A stretch of 64,000 nucleotides of DNA from Setophaga petechia (GCA_024362935.1 JANCRA010000010.1:8486501-8550500), one strand, 5' to 3'; positions 1 to 25,746 are shown, numbered from the stretch's first letter. Program-made: numbers and translations. Notes: generated by a model not told the origin, from the sequence alone.

Positions 1-2307
1 GTCAAGCAGGGAGAGCTGGCAGCAGAGCAGGGCGTAATCCTGATCCAGTGGATGGGCAACTTCTTTCTCCTCCTCCTCCTCCTCCTTCTCTTTCTGTGCC
101 TGCAGGCTCTGTGCAAGCTCAATGTCAGCCAGCACCTGTCAGGGACAGAGCAGGGACATCCTCAGCACCAGAGCTGGGCACTGTGCCGGGGGACCGGGGC
201 AAGCCCAGCCTCCTGCCAGCAGCTCCTGCCCCATCAGGAAGGGATGTCCGGCACTGTGTGCTCTGGCATCTCACCAGCAGCATGTCCTTCTTGGCACGCA
301 GCAGCTCAGGGGAGTCGATGGTGGGTGGCCGTGCCCGCCCAAAGTTGTGTGGGACGATGGTGAAGAAGCGTGAGGAGAGTTCCTCCAGGCGGGTGGCCTG
401 GGGGGGCTGCTCCCTCAGAGCTGCCTCCAGCTCCTCCAGCGCCTCAAAGCCCCTCGCTATCTGCTGCTTGCTCAGCTTCCCCAGAGGCATCTTCTTCACA
501 TCTACAGGGGAGGACAAGGTGGACCAATCCACCCCACTCACCCTGCAGCTACTTCCGAGAACCTCCAGTGTCACCATGGGCAAGTGTGGGCACCAGCATG
601 GGGTGTCCCATCAGGTGCCAGGATATCAGAGGGAATGCTCTAAAATCCACCAGCCACCAGCACCTCTGCTCCTGCACCCACAGACAGAGCCCATGCCACC
701 CATCAGCCACCACCTCCTACCGATGTTCATGGTCTGCATGGCATCCTGGAACGTGTCACTGCTGAAGATGAGGGACACCAGGTCCTGCGTGGCTCTGTCC
801 AAGGTGCAGGGCAGCACCCGCTGCTTGCACACCTTGTCCCCATCCACGGCATCCACCTGCAGACACCCCACATCAGCTGTGGGCCTGCAAGGGGATGTGG
901 GAGCACAGCACCAGGGCCGCCCACCTCTGTGAGGAGGGCCTGGTCCTGAGGCAGCAGAGCAATGGGCAGGTGCTGCCTCCACTTCCATGGCCACCCACAA
1001 GGCCATGTTTCTCATTCAGGATGCCCTCCCACTCCATTTTAACCCATTAGCCCCAAATTTCTGCCAGCAAGCTGCTTCAGTAAGCACCCAGACTGCCCTC
1101 AAAACCCACCCCAACCTGCTGACCCTCTTGGATGTCCTGGTGTTCAGTGGGCCAGGAGTGCAATGAGGACCATCCCACCATGGTGACAAGCTCTCAGTAC
1201 TCACCCTGAGTGTAGCCTCCACCTCCTGCCCGGCCCCTGGCTGCACCTCAATGAGCGTGTACTTCCCTGGGTGGGCAACAAAGTTCTCCCTTGTTGCCCA
1301 GCTGTTCTTGGTCTTCTCCCGAAACTTCTTCTCAAAGTCCTTCTTGGCAGCTTCCAGGGAGGCATAGGGCATCAGCTTGGACTGGCCTGGCTCTCCCTGG
1401 CAGTGGAGAGCAGTGGTCAGGACCTTCCCTGCATCCCTGCTCCACCAGCCCCATGCCAGTGGAAGCAGGCAGGCAGGAACAAGGGGGGCTGTGATAGCAA
1501 GGCTATGGGGCAGTGAGCAGGAATGTGCTGAACCACCAGCTCAGGGAGACACCCCAGGACCCCTTGCTGGGCTGTCACACTCACATTCACTGCAGGGACA
1601 GGTGCCATGTGCCCCAGACAGGCTGACTATGTTGTGTGGGGAAAAGTCCTTGAAGCCTCCTATTAAAGTGCTATAGCAGGACACTTGGGTGCTTGCTTTG
1701 GGACCAGGGACCACCGGGTTCGCCCTCAATTTTTGGGGCTCTGAAGGCAGGGTGGGGCCAGCTGAGGTGCAGGGGATGAGCGATGCCCGGGTGGACTCAC
1801 CACACGGTCCCAGCGGCTCCACACACTGTAGGCACCATCGTGCTCCAGGAGCTGGAGGATGTAGAACTTGTTGTTGTTGGCACTGATGTTGGTCTGGTTC
1901 AGGGTGCAGTCATAGTCCTCATAGACCTACAGCAAGTGACATGGCCTGGGCTGGCACCTGGGAGCGTTTGGGGAAGGAGAGGGTACAGAAATGTCCCAGT
2001 GGGAACACACGGGGGTCTTCAAGGGAAATTGGGGCTGCCCCTGTGTCACCAGGGCAGGGGCTGGTCTGAGACTGCCCCAAGCCTCCCACCCCTGCCTCTC
2101 TGAGCAGCTCAGCCCTGCTCTCACCCGGGCACCCAGTGCTGAGCTCAGGGGGCACAGCCCATCAATTGTGGTGGGCGGCTTCTCCTTGGGAGCAGTTTTC
2201 AGGGTTGCCAAAGTGGAGCTCCAGGTGTCGTCCTCCTCTTCCACTTTCGGTTTCTTCTCCCTGCTGTCTGGCTGCTTCGAGGAAGAAGCTTGGCGCTTGG
2301 CAGCCAT
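1..2307 (-). CDS. PARP3: Poly(ADP-ribose) polymerase 3, N-terminal part (six coding exons, gene continues past position 1)
   Basis: PARP3 is a nuclear mono-ADP-ribosyltransferase that recognises DNA strand breaks and supports end joining. Coding exons read on the minus strand: 2307-2125 (ATG at 2307), 1926-1801, 1396-1205, 856-721, 501-275 and 135-1 (partial). Each internal boundary has AG/GT signals and the phases join without a stop, giving 333 residues of a roughly 530-residue family protein. Residues 1-61 are a basic, Lys/Ser/Glu-rich N-terminus. Residues about 62-167 are the WGR domain, here with WSRWDRV where human has WNRWGRV, followed by KKDFEKKFREKTKN. From about residue 213 the regulatory helical domain begins (DVKKMPLGKLSKQQIARGF, FFTIVPHNFGR). 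The last exon in view has a run of six Glu after LQAQKEK. The catalytic domain is outside the window. An upstream in-frame ATG at 2340 exists, but the start at 2307 matches the family. Identity is from remembered human PARP3 sequence. Confidence 0.95.
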
Positions 2308-3062
2308 GACTGAGCCCGCCCTGCTGTCACTGGTCAGCACAGCCTTAATCCCCCAGTAAAATCCTTGGAGACAGCAGAGGGAGAGGTGAGAGATGCCATG
2401 CTGCCCTTCCGGGAAAGTCCAGTGGGCTGTGCCTTGCTTTCCCTTGGCCTTCAGCCCACAGCAGGGCTGGAGGAGGGGATGGGACCTGTGCCCACAATCC
2501 TGTCTCTGTGTTCAGGGTGGGTGGGAGAGCCTCTCAGCGCTCTTCAGCCCTTGAGGGACCCCAAAGTGGAAGAGCCCAGTGACACAGAGCGAGGGGGAGC
2601 ACGGGGGAGCTGTGCCCCCACCTCCCCTCACCAGGAACCCCCAGTCCACATGAGTGTGTCCCCAAGGCTCGGCCAGCTCTGTGCCCCCAGGGACATGCAA
2701 GAGGGAAAACAATGCAACCACACACCACCAGAAACGAAATATCATCCCCTCAGTCACTCTCAAGAGCAGTGAAATGCTTTGATTTGGGCAGGAGGGGGCT
2801 CAGACAGCCCCTGTGTGCTGTGCCCCGGCCAGTCCTAGCTGAGGAGGACAGCGGTGGGGACAGGGGGACAGGCTGTGTCCTACCTGCTCCTGCTGCCCAG
2901 GGCTGCCTGCCGAGGAGCCGCTGAGAGCCTTTAGGCTGGCCGGGCAGCCTGCCCAGGGGAGAAACCTTTCCCTTGGGCAGCACCCAGGGATGACAGCGGA
3001 AACAGCTGAGATGCCTCCGGGCAGCGCATGCACCCTGTGACAGAGCTGCCTGCTGCTCGGCT
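2308..3062. other. PARP3 upstream region, no gene recognised
   Basis: This stretch lies upstream of the PARP3 start codon and should hold its 5' UTR and possibly its promoter. It is moderately GC-rich but not a CpG island. Open frames on both strands lack codon structure or family resemblance. A possible splice acceptor just upstream of the PARP3 ATG on the minus strand would allow a non-coding first exon further right, but I cannot fix its position. Confidence 0.4.
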
Positions 3063-3292
3063 CCACTGCCTGTCTGCCTGCACTGCTGTCTGTCTGTCTG
3101 TCTGTCTGCAGTGCCTGCACTGCCTGTCTGCCTGCACTGCCTGTCTGCCTGTTTGTCTGTACTGCCTGCACTGCCTATCTGTACTGTCTGGCTGTACTGC
3201 TTGCACTGTCTGTACTGCCTGTCTGCTTGTACTGCCTGTCTGTCTGTACTGTAGTAGTGGCCTATCTGTATTGTCTGCGCTGCCTGCTCTGC
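3063..3292. repeat. CTGT/CTGC/CTGCA minisatellite
   Basis: About 230 bp built from CTGT, CTGC and ACTGC words, with a pure CTGT run around 3088-3108 and a looser TGTCTGCCTGCACTGCC unit on either side. Long open frames on both strands here, rich in Cys/Leu or Gln/Thr, are products of the repeat and not genes. Confidence 0.9.
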
Positions 3293-3825
3293 CAAGCAGT
3301 CCCTGGGTGAGGTGTGACTCTGACCCCACCCTGCTCTCCAGTCAGCCCCACTCCACCATGCTCTTAGACTAACAAAACTATCTATCTTGAAAAAAATTAA
3401 AGATGGTACCATTTTTGAGCGTTAAATATCTTTTCTTGGGGCCCAAGCAAACTCTCGGGGCTGAGGGTCAGGCAGTGATGAGGATCTGACTGCATTGAAT
3501 GTGGTTTGAAGGGTTCTCAGCAGCCTCTCTCAGCTCCTGCCATGCTCCGAAGAGTCCAGGTCCAGGCAGGAGAGCTATGCAGGAACAAGGACTGTGCTGG
3601 TGCCATGGGAAGGGGGCAGAGGGGCCATTGGTGCTGCAAATATTGAGAGGATGACATTCCTGGGGCCAAAGTCTGGTTGGCTTTGCAGCTCCTGGGCTTC
3701 GCCATATGAGCCCAAGCAGTGCAGGCGGGGGTACAGCCCCATGTCCTCCCTTGTTGTCAGAAATTATTCACTTTTAACTGAGGCAGAAGGTCCCCAAAGG
3801 GACAGCGGGCCATGACAACTATTTA

Positions 3826-4127
3826 GCTGTTCACAGGGGGGCAGAGCTGGGATTCTTCACTCCGGAGAAGAGACGACTCCAGAGGGAGCTTAAGAGCCTC
3901 TTCCAGTCCCCAAAGCGGCTCCAAGTCGGCTGGAGAGGGGCTGTGGATGGGGCACATGGTGAAAGCACAAGGGATAACTGCTTTAAACTGACAGCAGTTT
4001 TGGATTGGACATGAGGAAGTAATGCACTGTGGCGAGGCACAGGGACCTGTTTCACAGAGCAGTTGCGGCTGCCCCATTCCTGGCAGTGTCTAGAGTCAGG
4101 CTGGACGGAGCTCTGAGCATCCCGCTC
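3826..4127 (+). mobile_element. CR1-family LINE 3' fragment
   Basis: The segment follows the conserved 3' part of CR1 elements: a GAGAAGAGACGACTCCAGAG block, then a block around GGGATAACTGCTTTAAACTG, then ATTGGACATGAGGAAG, CACAGGGACCTG, GGCTGCCCCATTCCTGG and GGCTGGACGGAGCTCTGAGC. It is truncated at both ends, has no open reading frame and lies directly upstream of the RBM5 promoter. CR1 is the dominant non-LTR retroposon of birds and other sauropsids, so this is one of the lineage clues. Confidence 0.85.
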
Positions 4128-4159
4128 CCATGAAGGGGGGATGCCAGGCTGCAGGGCCC

Positions 4160-4392
4160 TTAATGGCGGCAGTGCCCATCCCCAACTACATTTCCCGGCG
4201 TGCTGCGCGGCCGCTGCGCCTGCGCCCCGATTGGAAGCTTCCAGTCGGGGCGCGAGGTGGCTGCTGGGTACAAGACGGGCGGTCCCTTAGACGCCATTTT
4301 GTGGCGAGGCGGCGAGAGGGATTGTGCGGGTGTGCTTGGCGTGTGGTGTCGGATCGTGCTGTGCCGGGTGCCTGCGGATCCTGGGCGGCGGC
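4160..4392 (+). promoter_or_regulatory. RBM5: RBM5 core promoter and 5' UTR region
   Basis: CpG-rich and TATA-less, as expected for a housekeeping splicing factor. Visible sites are: a ZNF143/THAP11-type element AACTACATTTCCCGGCGTGC at about 4184-4203; an NRF1-like TGCGCCTGCGCC at 4215-4226; a 30-bp inverted repeat at 4223-4252 with one T:G mismatch, centred on GGAAGCTTCC and containing an inverted CCAAT box (ATTGG, 4230-4234) and an HSE-like GAAnnTTC; and a YY1-like GCCATTTTG at 4293-4301. The transcription start is probably between 4200 and 4320. Site names are from remembered consensus motifs; binding is inferred. Confidence 0.7.
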
Positions 4393-18761
<14,369 letters not shown>

Positions 18762-19260
18762 CACCTCTGCCTGCAGAGCACTTCTTGTTAGCAAGAACTG
18801 ACTGTTAAACTCCATAGCCTTGGTGACCTGGCTATATCCTGGCTTTGGTTTAGAGTTGACCATTTCATTCCCTTGGACGTTGTTCCCTGCTCAGCATGTA
18901 ACAAACACTTCCATGAGCAGATTGTTTGAACTGACTCAACTTCATGCTGGAGAGCTCCTGGTTAGACCAAAGGGGATGGCTGATCTTTATATGGTCGTGT
19001 ATATAGTGTAATGTATTCTGTGTTCTAGCATGTCGTCCAGGTGCCGCTCCTGCCCCCTGGAGCAGCAGCAGGACCTGTTAGCTGTGCTTTCAAACTGTCT
19101 CTGCTCTCCTTTTGTTGTATTGTCTGTCTGTGTTTTTTTGGAGAATTTTCCTGTACATTTTGTATGATACATCTTTGTATAGACTTTTTGAAGACTTTGA
19201 TTCTAGTTGCCAATTTGGCTCATTTCCAAATGAAATACATCCAAAAATTATCCTATTTCT
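18762..19260 (+). other. RBM5: RBM5 3' UTR with variant poly(A) hexamer
   Basis: After the TGA at 18759-18761 the sequence is non-coding and T-rich toward its end. No AATAAA occurs near the expected end, but an AATGAA-type hexamer is present at 19229-19234, in a context (CATTTCCAAATGAAATACAT) that looks like an altered AAATAAA. The most likely proximal cleavage site is therefore about 19250. A longer form could use the signal at 20504. Confidence 0.55.
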
Positions 19261-20165
19261 GTTTCTCGGTGGGTGAATGAAGAATTAAGTTGCCAATGCT
19301 ACTTGTCCTTTCTGTCATTCTGCTTCTTCTTGATGAGACTTCATCCCGGAGTCTCCATTCAATGCAGCTCTCCACTCGCCTCCCTCCTTTCATGCCTGTG
19401 CTGTGCCTTATTCTCAGCATCTTTCTCACAGCTCCAGCCTGGATGGTGGCTGGTGGAGCATCAGATCTCTCTGCAGCCGTTCTTGCCGTCACTGTAGGAG
19501 CAGGAGAGGTGCAGCAGCAGTGTCTGCAGTTGCCCAGAGCCCTGGGTGTTACCTGCTGGCCCTTTGGTGGGCAGGGAAGGGGGTGACGTGTGGCACCTCT
19601 GGGAAGATTGGTCTCCTCCTCCTCGGCTTCTGGGCTGCCTCCATGCTCTGGGGGAGCTGCAAGCTGGCTGATGGGAGGATGAGGTTCCCCGGAGGTGTCC
19701 TGCAGCTGTCCTGTTACTGCCTTTCTCTTCTCTGCTGTGCCTTGTTCACAGTCCTGTTCAAAAGAGCCAGGATAATCAGAGCCCATCTCCGCCCTGAGCT
19801 CTGCCCTTGCTGATGCTGTTAGCTGTTGGTCTTGCTCAGTCTCCACACAAAGCTGAGCCAGCAGTGGGCTTTTCTGCTGTCCAGGTGGGAATAGGAAGGG
19901 CTAGGATGAAGCAGGAGCAGCTTCACCATCCGTGCTTGGTGCAAAGCCCTTCAAGGGGTCAAGGCCAGCATCCTCCGGCTGCTTTTTGGAATGGGTTAAT
20001 CCTGCTTTGCTGGCTGCTGCAGCTGCACCTGTTGCACTGTCAGGCCGCTGCCTGATTTTTGAGGGGTGTGCCTAGCTTGGGATCAGCCAAACTGGGAAAT
20101 ACCCCCACCCTGCATCAGGATCGGGACCGCAGGGCTTGGGGACCCTGCGGAGTGGCCGGGCCGTT

Positions 20166-20179
20166 CCACCAGGTGGCAG
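20166..20179 (+). promoter_or_regulatory. CTCF-like core motif, plus orientation
   Basis: CCACCAGGTGGCAG matches every position of the CTCF core as I know it (CCASYAGRKGGCA). It lies in the RBM5-SEMA3F intergenic interval. Together with the minus-oriented match at 62022 it forms a convergent pair around SEMA3F. Confidence 0.45.
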
Positions 20180-20503
20180 GCGTGGCCCAGCTTGACAGTG
20201 TCTGTGCCGGGCTGCCGAGCATCGCTGGGGCTCCAGGGCTTCTCCCTAGCCTGTGGCATTCTCTCTTCGGCTCCACAGAGAAAGCCGGGTGGCTTGAAAC
20301 AACCTAGAAGTGACGGTGGCGTGCCCCAGCTTCCCCCCAGGGCGATGACAGCACGGCAGCCCTGGTGCCCTGCGATGGGCCCCGTGTGCCTCTGGCAGCC
20401 TCTCCCCACTCCCTGTGTGTCCCGGCTGGCCACTCTGAAGTGCTCTGCTGCTCTGGGCTGTAAATGGGGGGGTTTGTTTCCCAGCAGGTGGGTTCGATGG
20501 ATC

Positions 20504-20509
20504 AATAAA
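20504..20509 (+). terminator. Canonical AATAAA poly(A) signal downstream of RBM5
   Basis: AATAAA followed within 12-20 bases by a TG-rich stretch (GTGCATTTGTGTAGC). It is the first canonical signal after RBM5 on the plus strand. It could serve an extended RBM5 3' UTR of about 1.75 kb or an unannotated non-coding transcript. No coding exon was found between. Confidence 0.4.
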
Positions 20510-20599
20510 GTGCATTTGTGTAGCTCAGCTTCTTCCCAGCCCATCGATCCCTGTCCCAGTGCATCCTCCTGACAAGGGGTGATGCTGCGGGCACGGGGG

Positions 20600-23500
20600 G
20601 AGGGCCTGCAGTGGGCACAGCGCAGTGTTCTGTCAGATTCACTCCTTCCTTGCTGCAGCCAGGTGCTGCCCCAGTGCCTGGAGCTGAGCCAGGCCCAGCT
20701 GGTACCTCCTGCAGAACAGTTGCAGTGGGGAGCCAGGAGCATGCCAGGGGGGCACAGGGATCTGCTGATGGGGATAACTGCGAGAAGGGGATGCCCAAAG
20801 CAGGGTCCCTTCCTGGGGCAAGGCTTTAATGGGGTCCTGGGCTTGCAGCAACCCACTCTCGTTAGATGGGTTAAAGCCCACCTTCCTGGGTTAGGCCACT
20901 GCTGCTGGGTGCCCAGGGAACAAGAGAAGCTGGGGAGCCGCACTCCAGGCAGGGCCTGAACCCCATGCCAGGCGCTGGAGCAGGGCATGGAGGCACCACC
21001 GCCTGCCACCTCCAATTTAGGCAGCGCAGCGCGTCTGTTCGTGACTGAATGCACCGTGGCCCACAGCCTACAGAGGGACATGGTGTCCCTGCCTCCCCGG
21101 GGACCGACCTCTGGGGGCGGGAGGAGAAGCCCTGGGATGGAGCCAGCCCCAGAAGTGTGCAGTGACAAGGCAGGATCCCCCTCGGAGCAAGGAGGGGAGC
21201 TGCCTTGGGCATGGCTTGCAGGGCTGCCAGTGCACCAATCCCACTGGGGCTGAGCAGCTGAGCCTGAGCCAGGATGCCCCAAAAAGGTGCTGGGCCACTG
21301 TTAAAGTGCTGGGGGCTGAAGCTGGTCCCACCAGGAATGCAGAGGGACACAGCATACTGGAGAGAGGCCTGTGTAGCCAGGCAGGGGCAGGAGGAGGTGC
21401 AGCTGAGTCCCTGGATGGGCAGTGCTTCACTGCACTCCCATGCTTCAGTTTCCCTATGGCTGAGCAGCCTCAAGGTCTCTCTGTGGCTGACAATGGAAAA
21501 GTGAAGGCACCAAGCCCCAGAGCAGGTGGAGACCCCAGGCTAGGGAGGAAGGAGGGACACTCAAAGGGACCCTGTGCCCTTTGCCATGGGCAATAGGTAC
21601 ATGGGAGCAGGACTGCAGCCAGAGGCTCCTTCCAGGAACAGGGCAGCTGCAGGATGACTTTATGGCCTCGGCTCCAACAGGCCTGCAGCTCCTTCCAGTG
21701 CCTACAATATGCAGAATCTAAGGCCCCTGTTGGAGTAGTTAAAAAGTTTGGGATTTTTCTGGCTGGCTTTCAGCATTATTAATATTAAACTCCCAAGCCT
21801 GCTATGTCCTGGCTTTCCGGGAGGCCTTTGGAGCTCCTTCGTGCTAATTGAAGCGAGGAATGCAGCCAAACCATCAGTGTGAACAGCTTTCCTCCTGAGT
21901 GTTCCCTAATCACTGGAGTTACCAACCCATGGCAGAGCTCAGCTCTGCATGGCCAGCCCCAGGCCTGCCTGGCTCTCCTGCACTGTCACTGGAATTCTGC
22001 TTGCAGGCAGGAACACATCCTTGTGCCACTGTTTGGGGCTGCCAGAGGCTCCAGGGCTCTGTGTGGATTGGGTTGGCTTTCCTGCATTCTTCCTGCCAAA
22101 AAGCCTGCTGTGCCCAGCAGGACAGGCATGGAGAGAGCTGGGACCATGGGCTGTGCTAGTGCTGAGTGTCAGCCAAAGCCAGGCACCCACAGCTCCATGG
22201 GGTTTGTATCCTGGTGCCAAAGGGGCATCTGAAGGGGGAAGTGGTGTTTGCTGCCATGGGAGAGCCTGGGGCAGGGGCCCCACAACCACCTGGCTCTGGT
22301 TTCAGCTGTGGGTCTCTGGAGGGAGGATGGGGAGGGCCATGGTGCAGCATCCTGAGAGCACACCATGGGTGCTGCTGTGGCACCCTGCCTGTGTGGGATG
22401 CTCAAAGGGCAGGAAAAGGACAGCTGAGGGGGAGGGTGTACAGATAAAGGGGATTGGGAAGGGTGTGGGCACCCTGCTCCAGGTGCTCACTACACCAGCA
22501 CCTCTCCTGCCCCTTGGCATGGAACACCTGTGGCACTGCACCAGTGGCCGTGTCATCCTGGACACTCTTCCTCCCCAGCCCCACAGCACCAGGGAGGGTG
22601 AGGAAGGGGAGGTGTGTCCCTTATCCCTTGGCTACTCTACATGGATATGATTTTGGGAACTGCATGGTCCAGGTTTCTCCACTGGGGTGGAAATAAAAAG
22701 GATGGTTTTAATTGACTCGCCATCTGCAGCAACGTGGACACCATTTGCAGCCCTGAGGGGTGGAGTGTGGGGGCTCTTGTTGTTGGAAAAAACTAAAACC
22801 AGATGGGGGCTGGGATCCTGGAGCCTGGGACGTGTGGCTACATCCAGCATGCTTATCCCCTACCCAGGCAGCTCACACTGTCCTGAGCCCTTGGGCATCA
22901 TCCAATGCCAGGATCTCCCAGGGGAGATGCTCCAGCCTTGCAGAAATGCTGGAATGTGCAGATTTGGAGGGTAAAGAAACAGTTTTCCCAGCAGAGACTC
23001 TTGCCTGCCTGCGGCAATGAGCCGTCCATCAGCAGGCAGGCAGCCCCGGAGCCGCAATGAGCCCCGGGCAGCGGAGAGGATGGAGACAACGAGGGGGCTG
23101 GGCGGGGGCACCGGGGGGCTGCGGGCGGGCCGGTGCCAGCCTCGCTGCAGGCAGCCCTGGGGACCCAGGGAGAGAGCCAGAGCCTGGCCATGGGGAAAAC
23201 CTGAACCCCCGTGAGCCACACAGAACCCGGCGGGCTGACAGGAGTGAGCGGCTCAGGCCCTTTGCCATGTACGGGAGTGGGGGAGGGACGGGAGACGATT
23301 TCATGTCAGAAACGTTTTCACAGGTTTTTGTCACCACCTACAGAAATCTCTTTACCTGTACCCATTTTTTTTCCCTTTAGCAGCAACCAGACCTGAGAGG
23401 CGTGTGCATGCAGGTGTAATTGAGAAACAGAGACTGGGCCTTTTTTGCTCCAGTTCCTAAGAAAAATGTATTTGGTGCTTGTTCCCCTGCTCCAAAGCCT

Positions 23501-23640
23501 GGTTTCGGGAGAGAGAAACTGCTTCCTGCAGCACCAAAAACCAGGCAAGAGAAGGACTGCGTTTCCCCAGCATATCCCACTGCAGTCCTCCCAGGACCCT
23601 GTCCTGGGCACCCCAAAACATCTGTCGGCTCTGGAAGCTG
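20600..23640. other. Intergenic, nothing recognised
   Basis: GC-rich non-coding DNA. Open frames of up to 399 codons on the minus strand (21282-20083) show no family resemblance, no exon structure and mostly Gly, Pro, Cys and Ser, as expected from GC content. An AT-rich patch at 21740-21850 with ATTATTAATATTAAAC stands out and could be a small conserved element. No repeat family was recognised. Confidence 0.5.
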
Positions 23641-23649
23641 CTTGAAACC

Positions 23650-24070
23650 CACGGCCGCAGCCCCATCCGTCTCCCCGGCGGGATGTGCCCGCAGCATCAT
23701 TAGCGCTCGTCTGGTCGCCGCCGCGGCGGTTTGAACCTGTTTGAAATGCACTTGAAAAGGGTGGATTTGATGGGAGGAATGTGACGGGTTTTTGTTCTCC
23801 GAGCCCCCCGGTTGAAGCTGTGCGTAATGAAGAGCTGTGACTTTCACTCGGGTTATTTTGGGATGGACTACTTTTTTTTCCGAGCTGGTGGAAGACCATC
23901 AAAGCGGCGCTTTGAAAAATGTCCCAGTGTATAAATAACTCTGCTGAGAGCAGAATATCGCGGGCTCCCGCGCGCGGCGCGCCGAGGCAGACGGCATCTG
24001 CCGTGCGACGTTGCATTATAAAAAGGAATTATTCATCCCTTCCTCTAATTAACCGGGTACAGCTCCCCCG
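23650..24070. promoter_or_regulatory. CpG-rich, dyad-rich island with two TATA boxes (candidate promoter or enhancer)
   Basis: Within 420 bp there are a perfect 12-bp palindrome CCGCCGCGGCGG (about 23718-23729), an inverted pair of TCF/LEF-like sites TCAAAGCGGCGCTTTGA (23899-23915, 8-bp arms), TATAAATA (23930-23937), an ACGGCA/TGCCGT dyad (23991-24004) and TATAAAAA (24017-24024). CpG density is well above the flanks and AT-rich blocks alternate with GC-rich ones. No downstream open frame looks genuinely coding, so any transcript would be non-coding. Function is inference. Confidence 0.4.
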
Positions 24071-25190
24071 CGCAGCAGCAGCGACGGCCCGGCATGGGGA
24101 GCACTCCCGGCCATGCCAGCAGAGCGAGTGCTGCTCCCGGGGTCCCTCCGTGTGTCCCCCCACGCTCCCAGCACCGGCAGCGGGTGGGAGCAGCGAGCTG
24201 GCGCTGCCCTGCCATGGTGGAACAGCGAGGTGGGCGAGCTGGTGCGGGAAAACCCGGCTGTCTGCGGGACTCGCTGAGGCTGGAAAACACCTGATCTGCT
24301 GCCTCGGCATCCCTCCCACCGAAACCCGAGCAAAGGGAGCAGGATGGGGGGGCAAGTCCTTGGTACCCTGCTAGCTCACAGCTTCCAAAGCTGGGGTATT
24401 TTGGTGCCTGCATCTTGCTGGGTGTGTGCGAGTGTTACATGGGGCATCCCCCGAGAAACAGCCTGCAGCCACAGGAGCCACATAGCTCTGACAGAGACTC
24501 AGAGATGCACGGCTCAGTCACACCCAGGGGTGGGTTTTCGGGAGATATGGGAGGGATAGGACCAGCAAAGGGAACCCTGTGCCCCAGAAGGAAGTGGCCA
24601 TGGTGGCAGCAGCCAGGCAGGCTCAGCACCACGGCTGTGCCCTGGCAAGGACACAGTACTTGGGACCTCCCGGGAGGGAAACTAATTTTAGGAGTGCTCC
24701 GGAGGGGCTATTTTGGACCCTTTGCTCTGTGTGAGTCACCTGCTATTTTTCAACCCCAGTGGGGCTATTTCCGTGGCAGAGTGATTTGCACGGACTGGGA
24801 CAATGCTGCTGGCACTCTCCTGGGGTCTTGGAGCCCAAAGCAATGCTGGGAGCACAACCCACTCCCCAAACAGAGAGGTCCCCAGGCTCCCAGCAACTCC
24901 TGCAGTGACAGGGATGCCCATAGCAGGATGGACCAACCTGGAGCCCATCCCACCACCCTGCCACCTTCTCCAAGGACTGCATGGTCGGGCTTGGAGCTCC
25001 TTATTCCTCTTGCTCCATTGTTTCTGAGGAGAGATGGATGGGGCGAGGTTGGAAATTGTGGTGGGGTGGTGATGCAGCTGCTGGTTATGGGGAGGGAGAC
25101 ATCTCTGCCTCGGGTGCTCGGGGCTGAACACTCTTGCTCCTCACCCCACTGGGCTCCTCCCTCCCCAAAACCTGCCGCTTCCGAGCCCGC
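24071..25190. other. Intergenic, nothing recognised
   Basis: Non-coding GC-rich sequence downstream of the 24.0-kb island. Open frames (for example 24415-25233 plus) have no recognisable domain or plausible splice structure. Confidence 0.45.
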
Positions 25191-25244
25191 CAGGCAAAAA
25201 CCTGTCTGTTTCGGGGTTGTCAGAGCAACGTGATGCACCTTTCA

Positions 25245-25258
25245 GTTACCACGGCAAC
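25245..25258 (+). promoter_or_regulatory. Perfect RFX X-box
   Basis: GTTACCACGGCAAC fits the RFX consensus GTNRCC-N(0-3)-RGYAAC at every position. It lies in an island of balanced base composition (about 25230-25330) unlike the GC-rich flanks, which suggests a conserved non-coding element. RFX factors control ciliary and immune genes; the target here is unknown. Confidence 0.5.
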
Positions 25259-25746
25259 CTCGGCGAGAAGTTTTTAAAATTCAGGCAAGGTAATTTCTCC
25301 TCGCGCTGCGATTTCGTTATCGCCTGGCTTGCCATTCCCCAGGGGAGCAGCGTCCTGCCTCACTCCTCCACCAGCAAGGTGGGATTTCGGAGATAAGAAA
25401 GGCAGAGTGTGAGGAGGGGGAGAGAGCGGGCGCTCTCCCTGCACCCCATTAACAGCTCTGGCCCCAGAGACGTAGGCTGGTAATTAATGAGATTTGGGGG
25501 GGCAGGTGATGAGCACTCTGAGCTTAGGGAGAGCAGGGAGATGGGCGAGAGAGAGGAGGAGGAATGAAGGCAAGGGCGGGTGGTGAGGAGGGTTGATAGG
25601 ACAGAGGAAGGAGTGAAGGCAAGGATTGGTGTCTGGTGGATAGATAGGGGAGCAGGAGGGATGAAGATGAGGATAGATGGTGGGGAGGATGCCTGGGTGA
25701 GTCATGCCAGGGTACCCTGATAGCACCCTGCTCTGCCTGTGTGGAG

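Noticed and set aside
20083..21473. Minus-strand frames of 399 and 200 codons downstream of RBM5
   Set aside because: No homology recalled, no codon bias, no splice or promoter context; typical chance frames in GC-rich avian DNA.
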